DNA of 64,000 nt from contig CM060334.1 of the NCBI GenBank assembly GCA_030674155.1, positions 31,220,374 through 31,284,373 on the forward strand, in the 5' to 3' direction. Below are positions 41,643 through 53,185 of this stretch, piece by piece (the first letter of the stretch is position 1; every line of letters starts with the position of its first letter). Under the pieces are notes generated by a model. It did no database searches and was not told where the DNA came from. It worked only from the letters and a program-made list of their open reading frames with translations. This stretch comes from Stramonita haemastoma (lineage: Eukaryota; Mollusca; Gastropoda; Neogastropoda; Muricidae). The translations under genes and the position numbers were made by a program.

Positions 41643-44600
41643 CTGCAAGGTCATCCACACTGCTGGCTGAGAGAGTCAAAGGGTCAGTCACGTTTGGGGC
41701 GGCACAGGACCAGGTCATGGTCCTTGTGTCATGCACACACCTGCCTGCCCTTATGTATCAACCTTCCACAATTATAATAATAATACTAATAAATGGAATT
41801 TATATAGCGCTATATCTTAACTGTACTTCAGAACTGCAACTTTTCATCAAGGGTTTACCACCCGATTCAAAGAGAAGTCCTCTTATTCAAAGTCATATTT
41901 CTTAACATATCTTTTGTAACAAAACACGACTTCAACATTTAATGCTTTAGAAAAAGTGGCAGCATGCTCACTGTCCCTCTTCAGACTCCAAACAGCAGGC
42001 CACTTGCAGGGACTGATCTATCTCAAAAAGGAAAACACCCATTCCTACAAACACAGGCCCCTCTCTCATCTGCCGGCCCTCAACCCAAAAGTGAGAGGAA
42101 TAGCATGAGACTGAATGGAATCACATACAATTTAGCTATTTAAAGCGAAAATTTTCTTCTTTATTCACTCTGTCCTTCCTAATAAATTCCCCGTTTATTA
42201 AATAAATGCTTTACACTAAAAATCCAGACGTGGAATTTAAGATTTATATAAATGTAGTTGGGTGTTTTTTGTTGTTGTTTTTTTGGCATCAGGCAATGAC
42301 AGCATGATGATAAGCTAATAGTAGAGCAGCTGGTCTGTTTCTTCCAAAAAGCAACCCATCAGGCCTTCCTTGAGATAAAAGAAATTATTTCTTTTATATA
42401 AAAAAAACAATTTTCAATCTAAAATGGTAAAGCAAGAAATTTTATACTCTGACACCAACAAGGTCAGTGTTTTATTACATCCTTGGTATTCTCTCTAATT
42501 GCTACGTACATCTCATCGTCTGTATGAACTTCCGATGAGAAATGTCAATGATCTGAGTACTGCTGTTATAATTCTTTGCTAGTATGTGGGTTTTTAAATC
42601 TTCTTTTCAATCAATTTTTCACCCTGCTTAAAATATCAAACTTCTAAATAATACCCACTTCAAGCTTTCAATCTTTGTTTTCTGTTGAAATGTTTTAAAC
42701 AAAATTTTGGTGTACAAAAGATGCAAGGCAAGATTCCCTGCAATTCTGACTCCCCCCCCCCCCCCCCAAATCCCCTTAAAAAAAAAAAAAAAAATAGAAG
42801 CCATGCCAGCTTACCTTGAACTGTGTCTTGTCGAGCGCCTCATACAATGCTTCCTTGCTGTAGGGTATACGCGGCATGCTCTTGAACTTATACTGAAAAT
42901 ATAACAACAGCCAGTATGTTAAACTACCAACATTCATTCCTTTTCTGCCTGCAGCTTGATTTTCAAAAACGGCTGGCGAAAAAAGTAGAAATCACAGAAT
43001 CTAGATTCATTTACAATTAAATATTCATTAAAGTGGAATTACTACTTTCACCAGTAAAAAGAAATAGCTGGTGTTATTGAATAAATTAGCTGATACTAAG
43101 TACATGAATTATCTTATCACACACTTGTTCACAAATACACATGGATGCACACATAACTTTGCATCATCAGCTAGGACAATTCCATGAAATGATTTTACAT
43201 TTTTTATTGCTCCACAGCCTGCCTTTGTAGCTGAATTTATGAAGAATCATTTTTAAATTAGTCCATTCAAATATATATAATATCAAAATAGCTTGTTCAT
43301 TTTTAAAATACAATACAAACTACAATTCAGCAAAATAAAACAGTAAAAATTCCCACAAAGAATTTATAAATTATTCAAAGATCAATATTTCTTTCTTTCA
43401 GACATTAGGCTATCACAACCCAAGATGCAATAAACACTATATTATATTTTTTATAGGGAACCAGTCAACCATCACTATGAGCCTAACTTGCAGGTTGTGT
43501 TATCTATCAGCTTTTCTCTGTAACTAAGTCAACTATCACAACCATTTTTTTAAAACATCAATCTGGATAAAAACCTTTTTCTCCTACAAAATTTGCCACA
43601 ATCTCAATTTGCTGCCATTCGCAAAATCCATATGAAAGGAATTGTGTGCAAAGTCGTTTTTGTTCCTTTTATATTCAAGATTTGAAGCAAGATAGGTGGA
43701 AATTTCACAGTCTAAAATGTACTGAAGATCGTCAAATGTTTAGTAGCAGGTTTTGGTGGTGGTGGGGGAGGGCTATGCCCAGCAAAGGGTTAAACAAAAA
43801 ATCCTTTTTTTCTAGATGCTTGTCTCAACAGATGGGATAATAAACGGATGGCAATGAAGCGAAACATCAGCCACACATTTAGGAACCCACATCAGCAACA
43901 AGAGTTGACCCATGGCAAGAATTCTGTAGTGAAAAACCTGCCCTTGCTGCAGGCAATCATGTATGCAGCCAGGGAAAAACACACAGGGTTTGCTATACCA
44001 TGTCCTCCACAGGATGAGCTGAGCAGTCTGAATCTAACACCACCACATCTGCTGTGACAAGAGGCAAGGTGACAGAAAAGGACAATACCATGACACATCT
44101 GTCATGTCATTGGAACAGGTGGTCAGGTTGGTCGCTACCCAGACAAATACAGGTTACCTCGTTCTCTGGGTGGATTGTGGTCAGGTCCCTTTCGCTCTCC
44201 ACCTGGTTAATCCAGTGAAATCGGAACTCTGCCTGTAAACCCATCAAACACATTGGATTAGCTAAACACACTGGGTTAGCAAAACACCACAGTCATCGCC
44301 TTTTTCTTTAATCTTTTTTTTTTTTTTTAAATCTTTTCTTTTAGAGGATAATGGAATAAGCACTTATGTGCTTTTTCTACATCCAGGACCTTGATTTATA
44401 GTCTCATCCAAAGGAGCCTCAAAGTCTCACAGCGCTCTGCCAACTAACTTATAGTCACACCATTGCAGAACACAGTACTTCTCATGAAATGCAGTCTTAA
44501 CTTCTTCTGTGTTCAAGTGTTAGTACTGACAGAGAAAGATGATGAACCCTAGTGGTAACAGGTGGAGCTCCTACCTTTGACAGAGGTGATGGAGACAGTG

Positions 44601-47600
44601 AACAGGTGTCAGTGGGGTGAAGAATCCCAAAACTACTGAACATGCACCAAAGGCTTCATCAGCACTCTTGAAGGTCATGCTCTATATATATATATAATAA
44701 ACCATCTGTCCAGAGGATTCTTTGGTAGAGATGGTGTGGTATACAAGAAGAGATCCATTTAAAAGCAGTGACTAACACTATGGGAAAACGACACACACAC
44801 TGAAAGAAAACCCAAATCAACCTTAAAACAATGCTGTAGTAACTTGAACCAAACTGCTTATCCCCACCAGAGAGCACTGTGAATGAATAATGCCTGTCCC
44901 AAAAAGGCCAGGAGTAGTACCTCTGACTGGTAGTATGGCAGCTGTTTCCAATGCATCAGATCCAGAATGTAGAAGGTACGGTCTGCCTTCAAGTGCAGGC
45001 AGTCCAGAATACACATGTCTGTAAGTAACAACACAACAACACTGGGTTATATGGCGTCCAGCTTTAACAAACAATACAGAGCTAAGACTTTGAATGTACA
45101 GCTATAAATGACTTCTTTATCCCCTAAGTCTTACAGAGAGAACTGACATTTTCAATTTCCTGCTCATAAAAGGATTTCGCCAAAATGAGCTGAAATGGGT
45201 AGGTATGTTAGAAATGTAATACCTCTCATACTTCTTCCTCAAGCACTCAGACAGCAACTATTGTTGCCTGTCATAATCAGTGTGAAAACGCATTGCTCTG
45301 TCATTAAGCACCTGACAAATCAGGCCCAGCGCATCCCACTTTGGCATAACCTCTCACAGTATAGAACAGATCTTCATGAAATTTAAGGACAATGTTGATT
45401 GATATATTTGTTGCATTACATTTCTGACATGTTTGTTTCATGTGACAAGACAAAGTGATTTGTTTATTTTGTCCATAATTATGATGTACTCTAACATAAA
45501 ACACAATTGTGTGAGTGTTATTTGTATGTACTCAGTATAAAAGCACAACTAATTTGAACTATACTAAGCACACAACAAACAAAAAACACAAAAGGAAACT
45601 ACTTGTGCTGTTAGATCAACTCTTTCACTTGGGGCCCTTTTAACTGTTAACTGATCATTGTGCAGTGTTTCAAGATATAAATATGCATTTTTGGCAAAGA
45701 GTTGGGTTTTTTAAAGTATGCCATCACAAAGGAAGTTGCTTGATTTTTCCATGAATATCTAAACTTTTTACTTCAAAACTGATTCTTGAGGATGACGAAA
45801 CTTAGCTGTGTGTAAAATCAGTCATTCTTTTTGTGGTCAAGCTGTTAGATATTTATACCTTGTCCAAAACAACATTGTGGTTAAGTCTGCGTCTTTCAGA
45901 TTTGTTTTTTTTTTAAGCACTGACTGGTTTAAAAAATAAAATAAACAAAGCTTATATTGAAAAAAAAAATCTATGTAAATAAGAGTACAGAAGATAAACT
46001 TTTCAATCAAAACACGTCTAGTTTTATCAATTTCACTATGTTTGCTGATCTTTTTAAAAAAATTTTTTTTAAAGGCAGTATTACAGAATAGCTAACAAAA
46101 AACCTTTAAAGCAATACCAATGAATTAACAGATGTAACTTAGGTGTTGCTCAAATCACCTGACCAACACTGTGCAGGTGTCTTATCCATTGGGCCTGGAT
46201 GACGCCAGGACATATTTTGACAGTAAGTGTAGAGTACAGGCTTGTACCTCTGACCCTGAGGATGCAATATGACAAGCTTGGTTAAGGCCCTGGGTTAAAG
46301 CTGGGTTCGAGTCCGGTTGAGGAAATTTTCTTCCTGGAGTTAACATCAGTGCTGACTCCACTCTCCCCAAAAGTCCTTTGGATGAGACTTTAAACCGAGG
46401 CCCCGTGTGCGAACGCACGCAGAACATCTTGCGCAAACGTTAAATCCTGTTCCGCTTTTCGTAAGAGTAGGCCATCGTGTGCCGGTGGGAACAGATGACA
46501 ATATTTACAAAACTGCATACACACGGGGACCGGATGAAAAAAAGCACATGATTGCTTATTCTGTTATCCTCGATATAAAAGAATAAATGATAAAAAATAA
46601 AAAATAATAATAATAATAATAAGGCCAGGGTGGAGAGACTGAAATGAAGAGCGTGGGAACAGAAGGACAGAAATGTCACAGAAATACAGTGGCAACAAAC
46701 AAAAAAAACACCACAAAATATTGAGAGTACAATGCCAATTCCAATACACGTCTGATCAACAGTAAAAGATGCACAAGTCCCAGTAAAAAAAGCAAAACAA
46801 CTTTCTGTCAGTAAAAATACATCAACAACTGTAGAGAGCATTTCGTTAGTACATAATAAAAAATAAGAACAATTTAAAAGAGAGATCTAAAACAAAAAAA
46901 AGGGTCAATACGGAGAAAAAAGATAAAGCCCATATTCTGCTTACCATTGCTCTTGATGACTTGAACAGAATGTAAGTTGCCCCCTGGCAGTGCAGACTGG
47001 AACTTCCTGTCCATGTTCATCAGTTTGTTGTAGCTGCACGTCCAGCCCTGCACACACACACAGTGACCACATTTCAACACTGCACAGCTACAATACCAAA
47101 AATGAGCTAAGAGCAAGTAAATTCTCCCTCAGGTGAAAATGTACAGTTTGCTGCATCATTGAACATACTGTCATCAAGTGAAAAAGTAGTCTGCATCATT
47201 TATGCTACACTCTCATATAACTGAATTCAGAAAAAGTTGTCTACAATCAACTGTAATAAAATTGCTGAAATTAAGCTGCTTCACAAAGTCAGTCACACTT
47301 CCTTTTTCATAAAATATTGTAAAAAGTTAATGCATAAGCCCCATTCTCGAGTCAGTTGTAACATAGATTACACCTGTTCCCTCATGAGCCATACCATTGC
47401 AAAAGCTGCAAAAGATTTTTTTTATTCCTCAGCAAGAATTCCAAGGTAATGCTGATGAGATTTTTTATTGCATGTACGCAATTGTTTGCCTGCCACCACG
47501 GTAAATGCATTCCAACCTCAGGGATGATGTCTGAGCACTATCACCTTACTGTTCACAGAATGATCTGGCCAAAATGAGCTGAACATGGGTAAGTATATTT

Positions 47601-50600
47601 AAAATGCAATAACTGATACTATACAACAGATCTGCATGAAATTTATGGATAATGTTGGAAAATGATTGTTAGATATGTTGCATTATTTTTCTTACTTGCA
47701 TTATTTTTCTTACATGTCTGTGTCATGTGTAAAAGTCATTTGTTTATTTTTATTTATTTGTAGGAATGATGTAACCACTTGTAAACAGCATAAAACATAA
47801 TTGTATAATTGGTGTTTGCATGTATTCTGAATGAAGAACAGCAATACTAAACAAACAAATGAAAAATACAAAACATATGTTAAGTATGAAAAAAGTAAAA
47901 AGAAATCAACTAGATACCTTTTGTCAACCAACCACAAAGACAAACATTGGCAGAAATCACTCGCCACGAAAAAAAACAAAAAACTGGCCAAGCCATAACA
48001 CACAAATTCTGATTTTGGACCAGAAATTTCTTGAAATAGTCAGTAACAAATGTTCATGGCCACCTGGAACACTCTTTGCAACCATCATCACTCTCACCAG
48101 AAATACTATCAACCTCACCAACATCACCTACAGTCACTTCCATGTCAATTTTCGCTTGTGTGAAGCTTTCAAAATAATTTTCTGAGTCAGAATCGACAAA
48201 CATTTCCTGCAAAAATCTTTTGAAATCTACGTCCACCATTATGGTGTTAAAAAAATCAGAAAACTAATGATTACTTTCACAGATATTCATGTTATGTGTC
48301 ATGTTGAAGGAAATGCAAATGGAGGACAGAAGAGGAAACTTCAGCCTAGCTTTGAACCTAAAGTAGCAGCTGCCATTATTTTTAACAGAAATTATGCTGA
48401 TGAACTGCAAAATTTGAACAGCCTACGTTCAGCAACATACGCACCACACACATGCAAGGGAAATAACCAGGTTCAAAGACGATGCGTCTATGGCATGCTA
48501 AATGTTGACATAATTTGCATAGAAATGCAGCATATCTTTCATCATAAATTTGGTGTATTTTTCAGCTATTTCTCTGAAAAGTTCTGCCATTTTGATGCTC
48601 ATACAAAATGGCAAAAATGGATTCATGCGGTGTGCTAGGGCATGGAAGCATAAGTCTATAAATTATCGCTGATCAGTTTTCATTAAAGTTTCTCTCCTAG
48701 ATTTGCTAGACAAAACAACCACAAAAAAACCCCAATAGATGATGTACAAAATCCTCTGTTTCTATATTTTGCCTACAAGAACAGGAAAATATGAAAGGTG
48801 TGCATGTCTTTGAATTTTTTAAAAAAAGCTCATCCCTTGTTTGATAAAACAAAAACAAAAAAATGCATGGATCAAAGAGATTTTTTTTTTTCATTCCTGG
48901 GTGCTAAATCCCGATTTGGGTTGTTTTTTTTAGAAGTCAATCCTACAAGATAAAAAAAAGCACCACAATCAACAAAAAAATACATTAAAACAAGGCAGGT
49001 GCAGGTTGCTACAGACTAAAACTTATTTTCACTACAGAGAAAAAAAATACACACACTAATCAAAGTAAAACATAAAAAAATCTGAAAACTATTGCAAAGC
49101 ATGTCTCTCTTACCAGATAGGAAACCACAATTCTCCTCTTAGCAACAGGGCAGATGACAGCCATATACTCTTTGTCAAAGTTTTCAGGAATGTACTCCAT
49201 GTTGACAGACATCATCACCTGCGCAGATCAAAACAAAACAAAAAATATTATTCGAGTATTGCATTAAATATTTTCACATTGTGAAAAAACATGAAGACTT
49301 AAAATACTTTCAGTTACATTCATTCATTTAAATATAGCAGAACAATTTTTAACCAGTATGGTGTGATGGCCAAATTTCTTCCAGTAAACTGCGATGAGCC
49401 ACGATAGTGGTTTTGTATACGTCAGGTTCAACACATCGACTATCATCGAAGCCTTTGGAAAACTGCCTCATTTTCACTTGGTTGCATCCCTCACCTGCCA
49501 AACTTCCATTCTCTGTGTGATTAGCATAGTACTGGGAGTGAACTCAAGAGGAATGTTGTTACACCAGCAAGTCAATTGTGGAAGCTTTTGTGACAAAAGT
49601 AATGATGGTGATGGAAGTAGATTTCTTCTCCGACACTAACATGCATCTAACCCTGTGTTGGCTTTGTTCTTGTTATTCTATTTAAAATTTTGTCTCTGCC
49701 AATATTGTTCATTCTGTTAAATTATGTCTCTGCCATTGAAAGGGGGTGTAGTTGATGAAGAGTGGGAGGGGTTTACCTGTCTGCAGAGCTTTTTCAATAC
49801 AATTTGTGGGATATCTCCACTACATACTAGGTTTATGTCTTTTTGTTATTAGTACATTTTACTTGTCTCTCTTTTCAAAAATGTATAGGTTTCACCTATC
49901 TAGTGTTTATTATAAACATAAAAAACCTAAATAAAAACAGAACAAAGGTAACCGCAGCTAAAAATTCTTAAAGTGCAATTTCTGTGAGCAACAATAATTA
50001 TATCCAGCAAAGCAAGGATTAAGTTTTATTTATCTATTTTATACATAATTAAGAAACTTGAAAGGCTATAGTAGATTTGTTATGCTTGGTTTAGTCAGTA
50101 CAAAACTTCATTAATTTACTACTTTATCAATTTTTTTAAAAATCTATCACATCATATCATAGCAGTTTTTAACATATAGAGAGAAGTAAGGAAAAAAACT
50201 GCCACAAACAATCTTAAAAAAGGATGTCAGAAAAGTGTAAAATGTAAATCATACTGCCAATTTTAACAGATTACAGAAACAAAGGAAAAATGCTGATAAA
50301 ATAAAACAAGTTTTTGATCATTCTGAGTAGCAATTCTGATTTTTAAGTTTGGGGTATACATGTATACACACTACATCAGAATATTATACACTAAGCATTT
50401 TGTTCAGTGGCAAAGCAGTGCTCTGATTAATGAATCAACCACCACTAAGACAGTGTTAGATTTAAACAACACAAAATCACAGAAAAAATTTTTTAAAAGG
50501 GGGGGAGGGTGGTGGAGGAGGAGAAGAAATATGGGAGAGAAAGGATAAAAAAAAATGCTTGATTTACCTCATGCCTTTCATAGTAGTCCCAGTTTGGTCG

Positions 50601-50648
50601 CTCATCAGGCACAGGCAGATGCACTTTCTTCACCCCATGGTCTCCCCC
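41427..50648 (-). CDS. SNUPN: Snurportin-1-like m3G-cap-binding-domain protein (7 exons, 5' end unresolved)
   Basis: Seven minus-strand exons (50648-50568, 49218-49114, 47047-46945, 45018-44921, 44232-44158, 42892-42815, 41642-41427) join in phase and encode 251 residues plus stop. Blocks collinear with human snurportin-1: ICPVAKRRIVVS, ALPGGNLHS, CILDCLHLKADRTFYILDLM, EFRFHWINQV, and VDGILFFYTKSLYVPGTSPN then VLWLPPENIESVLG. Snurportin carries 2,2,7-trimethylguanosine-capped snRNPs into the nucleus. The cap-facing Trp276 equivalent is present (NVLW); the Trp107 equivalent is Asn (MMSVNMEY). No importin-beta-binding helix is seen. The C-terminus is a Lys/Ala-rich tail with poly-Ala. Start: either upstream of 62174-62439 or at 52240. 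Divergence suggests a paralogue rather than the orthologue. Confidence 0.85.
41643..42814 (-). other. Snurportin-like intron with LINE 3' tail
   Basis: Contains a LINE 3' tail at about 41772-41900. Rest A/T-rich. Confidence 0.6.
41772..41900 (-). repeat. LINE 3'-end fragment (CR1/L2-like)
   Basis: (AAT)n followed by AATGGAATTTATATAGCGCT matches the 3' end of the LINE at 10270, in the same orientation. Only the tail is present. Confidence 0.65.
42815..42892 (-). CDS. SNUPN: Snurportin-like exon
   Basis: Phase 0 both ends; TTTTCAG before, AAG|GTAAGC after. Encodes YKFKSMPRIPYSKEALYEAL then DKTQFK, matching F-K-F-x-x-L-K-x-x-P-x-x-x-E-x-L of snurportin. Confidence 0.9.
42893..44157 (-). other. 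Snurportin-like intron
   Basis: A possible lone piggyBac-type end is at about 43500-43789, and a family C SINE relic at 43880-44065. Otherwise A/T-rich. Confidence 0.5.
43880..44065 (+). repeat. SINE family C relic
   Basis: Matches 61095-61290 in order: GAACCCACATCAGCAACAAG, CATGGCAAGAATTCTGT, CAGCCAGGGAAAA, CATCTGCTGTGACAAG. Confidence 0.5.
44158..44232 (-). CDS. SNUPN: Snurportin-like exon
   Basis: Phase 0 both ends; GTTTACAG before, GAG|GTAACC after. Encodes AEFRFHWINQVESERDLTTI then HPENE. The E-F-R-F-x-W motif is a snurportin hallmark. Confidence 0.91.
44330..44440 (-). repeat. SINE family B fragment
   Basis: AGGATAATGGAATAAGCACTT and ATTTATAGTCTCATCCAAAG are shared with 51640-51860. 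Confidence 0.6.
44921..45018 (-). CDS. SNUPN: Snurportin-like exon
   Basis: Phase 1 in, phase 0 out. Encodes (D)MCILDCLHLKADRTFYILD then LMHWKQLPYYQSE, aligned with Y-T-I-L-D-C-I-x(8)-Y-Y-V-L-D-V-M-C-W-R of human snurportin-1. Confidence 0.92.
45019..46944 (-). other. Snurportin-like intron
   Basis: Has a dispersed repeat shared with 47540-47720 (ATGAGCTGAA, AACAGATC.TCATGAAATTTA) at 45175-45440 and a family B SINE at 46245-46622. Confidence 0.55.
46245..46622 (+). mobile_element. SINE family B, long copy
   Basis: Head with GGGTTCGAGTCCGG; body AACATCAGTGCTGACTCCAC, GTCCTTTGGATGAGACTTTA, CGCACGCAGAACATCTTG, CCGTGTGCCGGTGGG-type block; tail with a (AAT)n run at 46604-46622. Confidence 0.8.
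46945..47047 (-). CDS. SNUPN: Snurportin-like exon
   Basis: Phase 0 in, phase 1 out; GTGTGTGCAG before, G|GTAAGC after. Encodes GWTCSYNKLMNMDRKFQSAL then PGGNLHSVQVIKSN, the P-G-G-N turn being strictly kept in snurportin. Confidence 0.92.
47048..49113 (-). other. Snurportin-like intron
   Basis: Dispersed TGGTGAGATTTTG-type repeat at 47443-47740. At 48054-48239 is a minus-strand acidic reading frame of unknown nature. No exon with matching phase seen. Confidence 0.5.
49114..49218 (-). CDS. SNUPN: Snurportin-like exon (N-part of cap-binding domain)
   Basis: Phase 0 both ends; GCGCAG before, CTG|GTAAGA after. Encodes VMMSVNMEYIPENFDKEYMA then VICPVAKRRIVVSYL. Snurportin-1 has Trp107 where this has the Asn of SVNMEY. 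Confidence 0.91.
49219..50567 (-). other. Snurportin-like intron
   Basis: A/T-rich; nothing recognised beyond short poly-A and G runs. Confidence 0.55.
50568..50648 (-). CDS. SNUPN: Snurportin-like exon
   Basis: Phase 0 both ends; TTTGGCAG before, GAG|GTAAAT after. Encodes GGDHGVKKVHLPVPDERPNW then DYYERHE. Conservation with snurportin is weak here but the exon joins its neighbour in phase. Confidence 0.85.
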
Positions 50649-50859
50649 CTGCCAAACACAGTAGCAGAAATAGGAAATGACCAACTAATCACACTGGGTC
50701 CATGCATTGCAATTTACATCAAAATCCTTCTCAAAATCTGCATTTCACTACCTCTCATCATGATCATCATCATGTCACAGGCATGAGGTCTTCCTGACTT
50801 CAGAACAAAACACAAAAGCCAAATTCTTCACACAGTCAACTATAGGCATAGGGGGGCAG

Positions 50860-51208
50860 GATCTAGACTTGTGGTCACAGCATGATCTGACAGCCAGGGA
50901 TCAAGCCACCAACTGGTAGCACATTTACAGGGATTTTTCCTCTGGAGTTGACATCAGTAACCAACTCCACTCCACCGAAAGTCCTTTGGACCACCACACA
51001 TAGAACATCTTTTGTACATGTTTAAACCTGTTCTGCCACTCAGATGAATGGCAGAGTGGGGAACAGGATAGCCTAGTGCCAGTAGTGGTCAGAACATTGC
51101 GTTCGCAATTTTAAGACCAGGTTCAATTCCCGTTCGAGGGGATTTTTCCCCTAGAGTTAACATCAGTGCTAACTCCACTCTCCCCAAAAGTCCTTTGGAT
51201 GAGACTAG
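50860..51208 (+). repeat. Two family B SINE fragments in tandem
   Basis: Both 50860-51045 and 51057-51208 carry head, GAGTTGACATCAGT or GAGTTAACATCAGT, and AAAGTCCTTTGGA in the same order. Confidence 0.75.
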
Positions 51209-51461
51209 CTTTTGAAACTTTCTACCCAGCCAAATTTGTCACAAAAATCCAGGATTTCATAAGAAAAATCACACAAAAAATCAGAAAAACTGGACAATGT
51301 CTTAAAAAATCTGTAAAACTGAAGAAAGCAATTGTAAAAACTTGTATGCAAAACACAATTACAATATGTTTAACATTTTTGAAGTTTTCTTCTTTCAAAA
51401 TGTTTGTTGGCCATTTTGAACTCGTTTCCATGGAGACGGAAGGTCATACTACATAGGGCCT

Positions 51462-51965
51462 ACTACACAGGGTCTCGATTTATAGTCTCATCCAAAGGAC
51501 TTTTGGGGAGAGTGTAGTCAGTAGGCCTACTGATGTTAACTCCTGGGGAAAATTCCCCTGGAATAGAATACTAATTTTGAGCCAATGTTCTGATCACTAG
51601 GCCAAGGCCATCCCAGCCCAGGCATTATTTTATTTATAAATTTTAATCTTTTATATCGAGGATAATGGAATAAGCACTCATGTGCTTTTTTCCATCCAGT
51701 CCCCGTGTGTATGCAGTTTTGTAAGTATTATGTTCCCACCGGCACACAATGGCCTGTCTTACGAAAAGCGGAACAGGATTTAACATGTGCGCAAGATATT
51801 CTGCGTGCGTTCGCACACGGGGCCTCGGTTTACAGTCTCATCCGAAAGACTTTGGGGAGAATGGAGTTGGCACTGATGTTAACTCCAGGGGAAAAATCCC
51901 CTCGACCGGGAACCGGACTCGGGTTGGCATTACGCATCAGAAGACAAAGGACTAGGCTACACTAG
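51462..51965 (-). repeat. Two family B SINE copies, inverted
   Basis: 51462-51615 and 51640-51965 are minus-strand copies; the second is longer and keeps ATGTGCGCAAGATATTCTGC and GCACACAATGGCCTGTCTTA. With the pair at 50860-51208 they form an inverted cluster. Confidence 0.75.
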
Positions 51966-52213
51966 CTAGGCCTCCTCGGGAGACCAGGCACTATGCATCC
52001 CATCCGGTAGGCCTAAGGAAACACATTTCTAAGAAAAAGAGAAGGTATCCTTAGGTGGGCCTAAGGAATATGCTTAAATCATATGCCTAAACTTTAATCA
52101 AAACTATTAATAAAAAGGGGCAACGATGGCTGCCGGCATGGATAAAAAATTTTAAAAGGGAGGTTTAAAATAAAATATCGATATTTACTTCTTTGCTTTG
52201 CGTATTTGCTGAC

Positions 52214-52240
52214 CTTGCTCTTGTTCTTTCTCTTTCCCAT
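52214..52240 (-). CDS. SNUPN: Candidate alternative first coding exon of the snurportin-like gene
   Basis: The complement has CAGAATGGGAAAG, giving MGKRKNKSK, then CAAG|GTCAGC, a phase-0 donor that would join the phase-0 exon at 50648. The result would be a 260-residue protein with a basic N-terminus and no importin-beta-binding domain. The donor is imperfect (C at +3). Confidence 0.33.
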
Positions 52241-52830
52241 TCTGTGCCAGTAAGAGTATGCCTGATACCGACAGCTTTTTGAGGATAAACAAGTGCGGTG
52301 CGTTAGGCCTATGTGCTAGGCTTGAATTCCAGAGTTGTCTGCAGCGAGCGGCCATTAACGAGGGATCATTCGTTGTCGTCTCACACCTAACAGTGTAAAA
52401 CGTTAATAGACAGATTGTAATATGTTCATACTACGTACAAAAAAGTGCATTACATTTATGTGTTGGTGAACTTATACGACAATAAGAGTACAATAGATTT
52501 TAAAAAGCGTTTCACCTTGGTTTTTTCTGCATTTTATCGACTGATCCCTTGTGGCGTCTTTTTGCCGGTTAGCTACACTAGTAGCTAGATAACCTTCGGC
52601 TAACTGCAAATAAATCAAGTCGAGCCGAGTAAAACCGTTTGAATTGATCACACAGAGGGACACCAAACTAGTTTTTGACCACCGGGGGAATAGGCCTAGC
52701 TTGCTCGTGCATTTTGCCGAGTAGCTACATGACGGATTTGGGAGCTCGGCTAAAATGCGAGAAGCGCTCACGCGGCGCATGCTTGTGCTTACGGTAACAC
52801 TATCGTATCCCTTTCGATTCCGTCTCTAAA
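52241..52830 (-). promoter_or_regulatory. Candidate promoter and 5' UTR, CpG-richer
   Basis: CpG is clearly commoner here than in the surrounding sequence (e.g. CGCTCACGCGGCGCATGC at 52767-52784), and the stretch is free of recognised repeats. It lies just upstream of the candidate ATG on the minus strand. No canonical TATA box identified. Confidence 0.3.
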
Positions 52831-53139
52831 CCTCACAAGCAGATGTCACTGCATTAAAAAAAAAAAAAGTATCAAAATCTACGGCTAAAAAAAGAAGAAG
52901 AAAAAATGGGGGGTGGAGGGGTTAAAGTACGGGGGGATCCCCAAACAAACCACAATCTGATGGGTTTTTGTTTTAACTCACTGACAGCAGTAAATAAATC
53001 AATTTTCCAGGGCATCTTTTCTCACTGGACAACTTTAAACCCATCATCATCTGTTTTCCTTCATCCTCAGCATCCTGTATAAATTTCCTGTGTAAAACCG
53101 GCCTGAATTTTAAAAAAATATTAAATGCTGTCTGGTGAC

Positions 53140-53185
53140 CCCCCCCCCCCCCCAAAAAAAAAAAAAAAAAAAATTGGGGGAGGGG
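53140..53185. repeat. Poly-C/poly-A run
   Basis: C15 followed by about A22 and a G-rich stretch; liable to length error in assembly. Confidence 0.85.

Noticed and set aside
48267..48638. Plus-strand 123-codon frame as a gene
   Set aside because: No recognisable domain and it lies inside an intron of the minus-strand gene; composition matches non-coding flanks.
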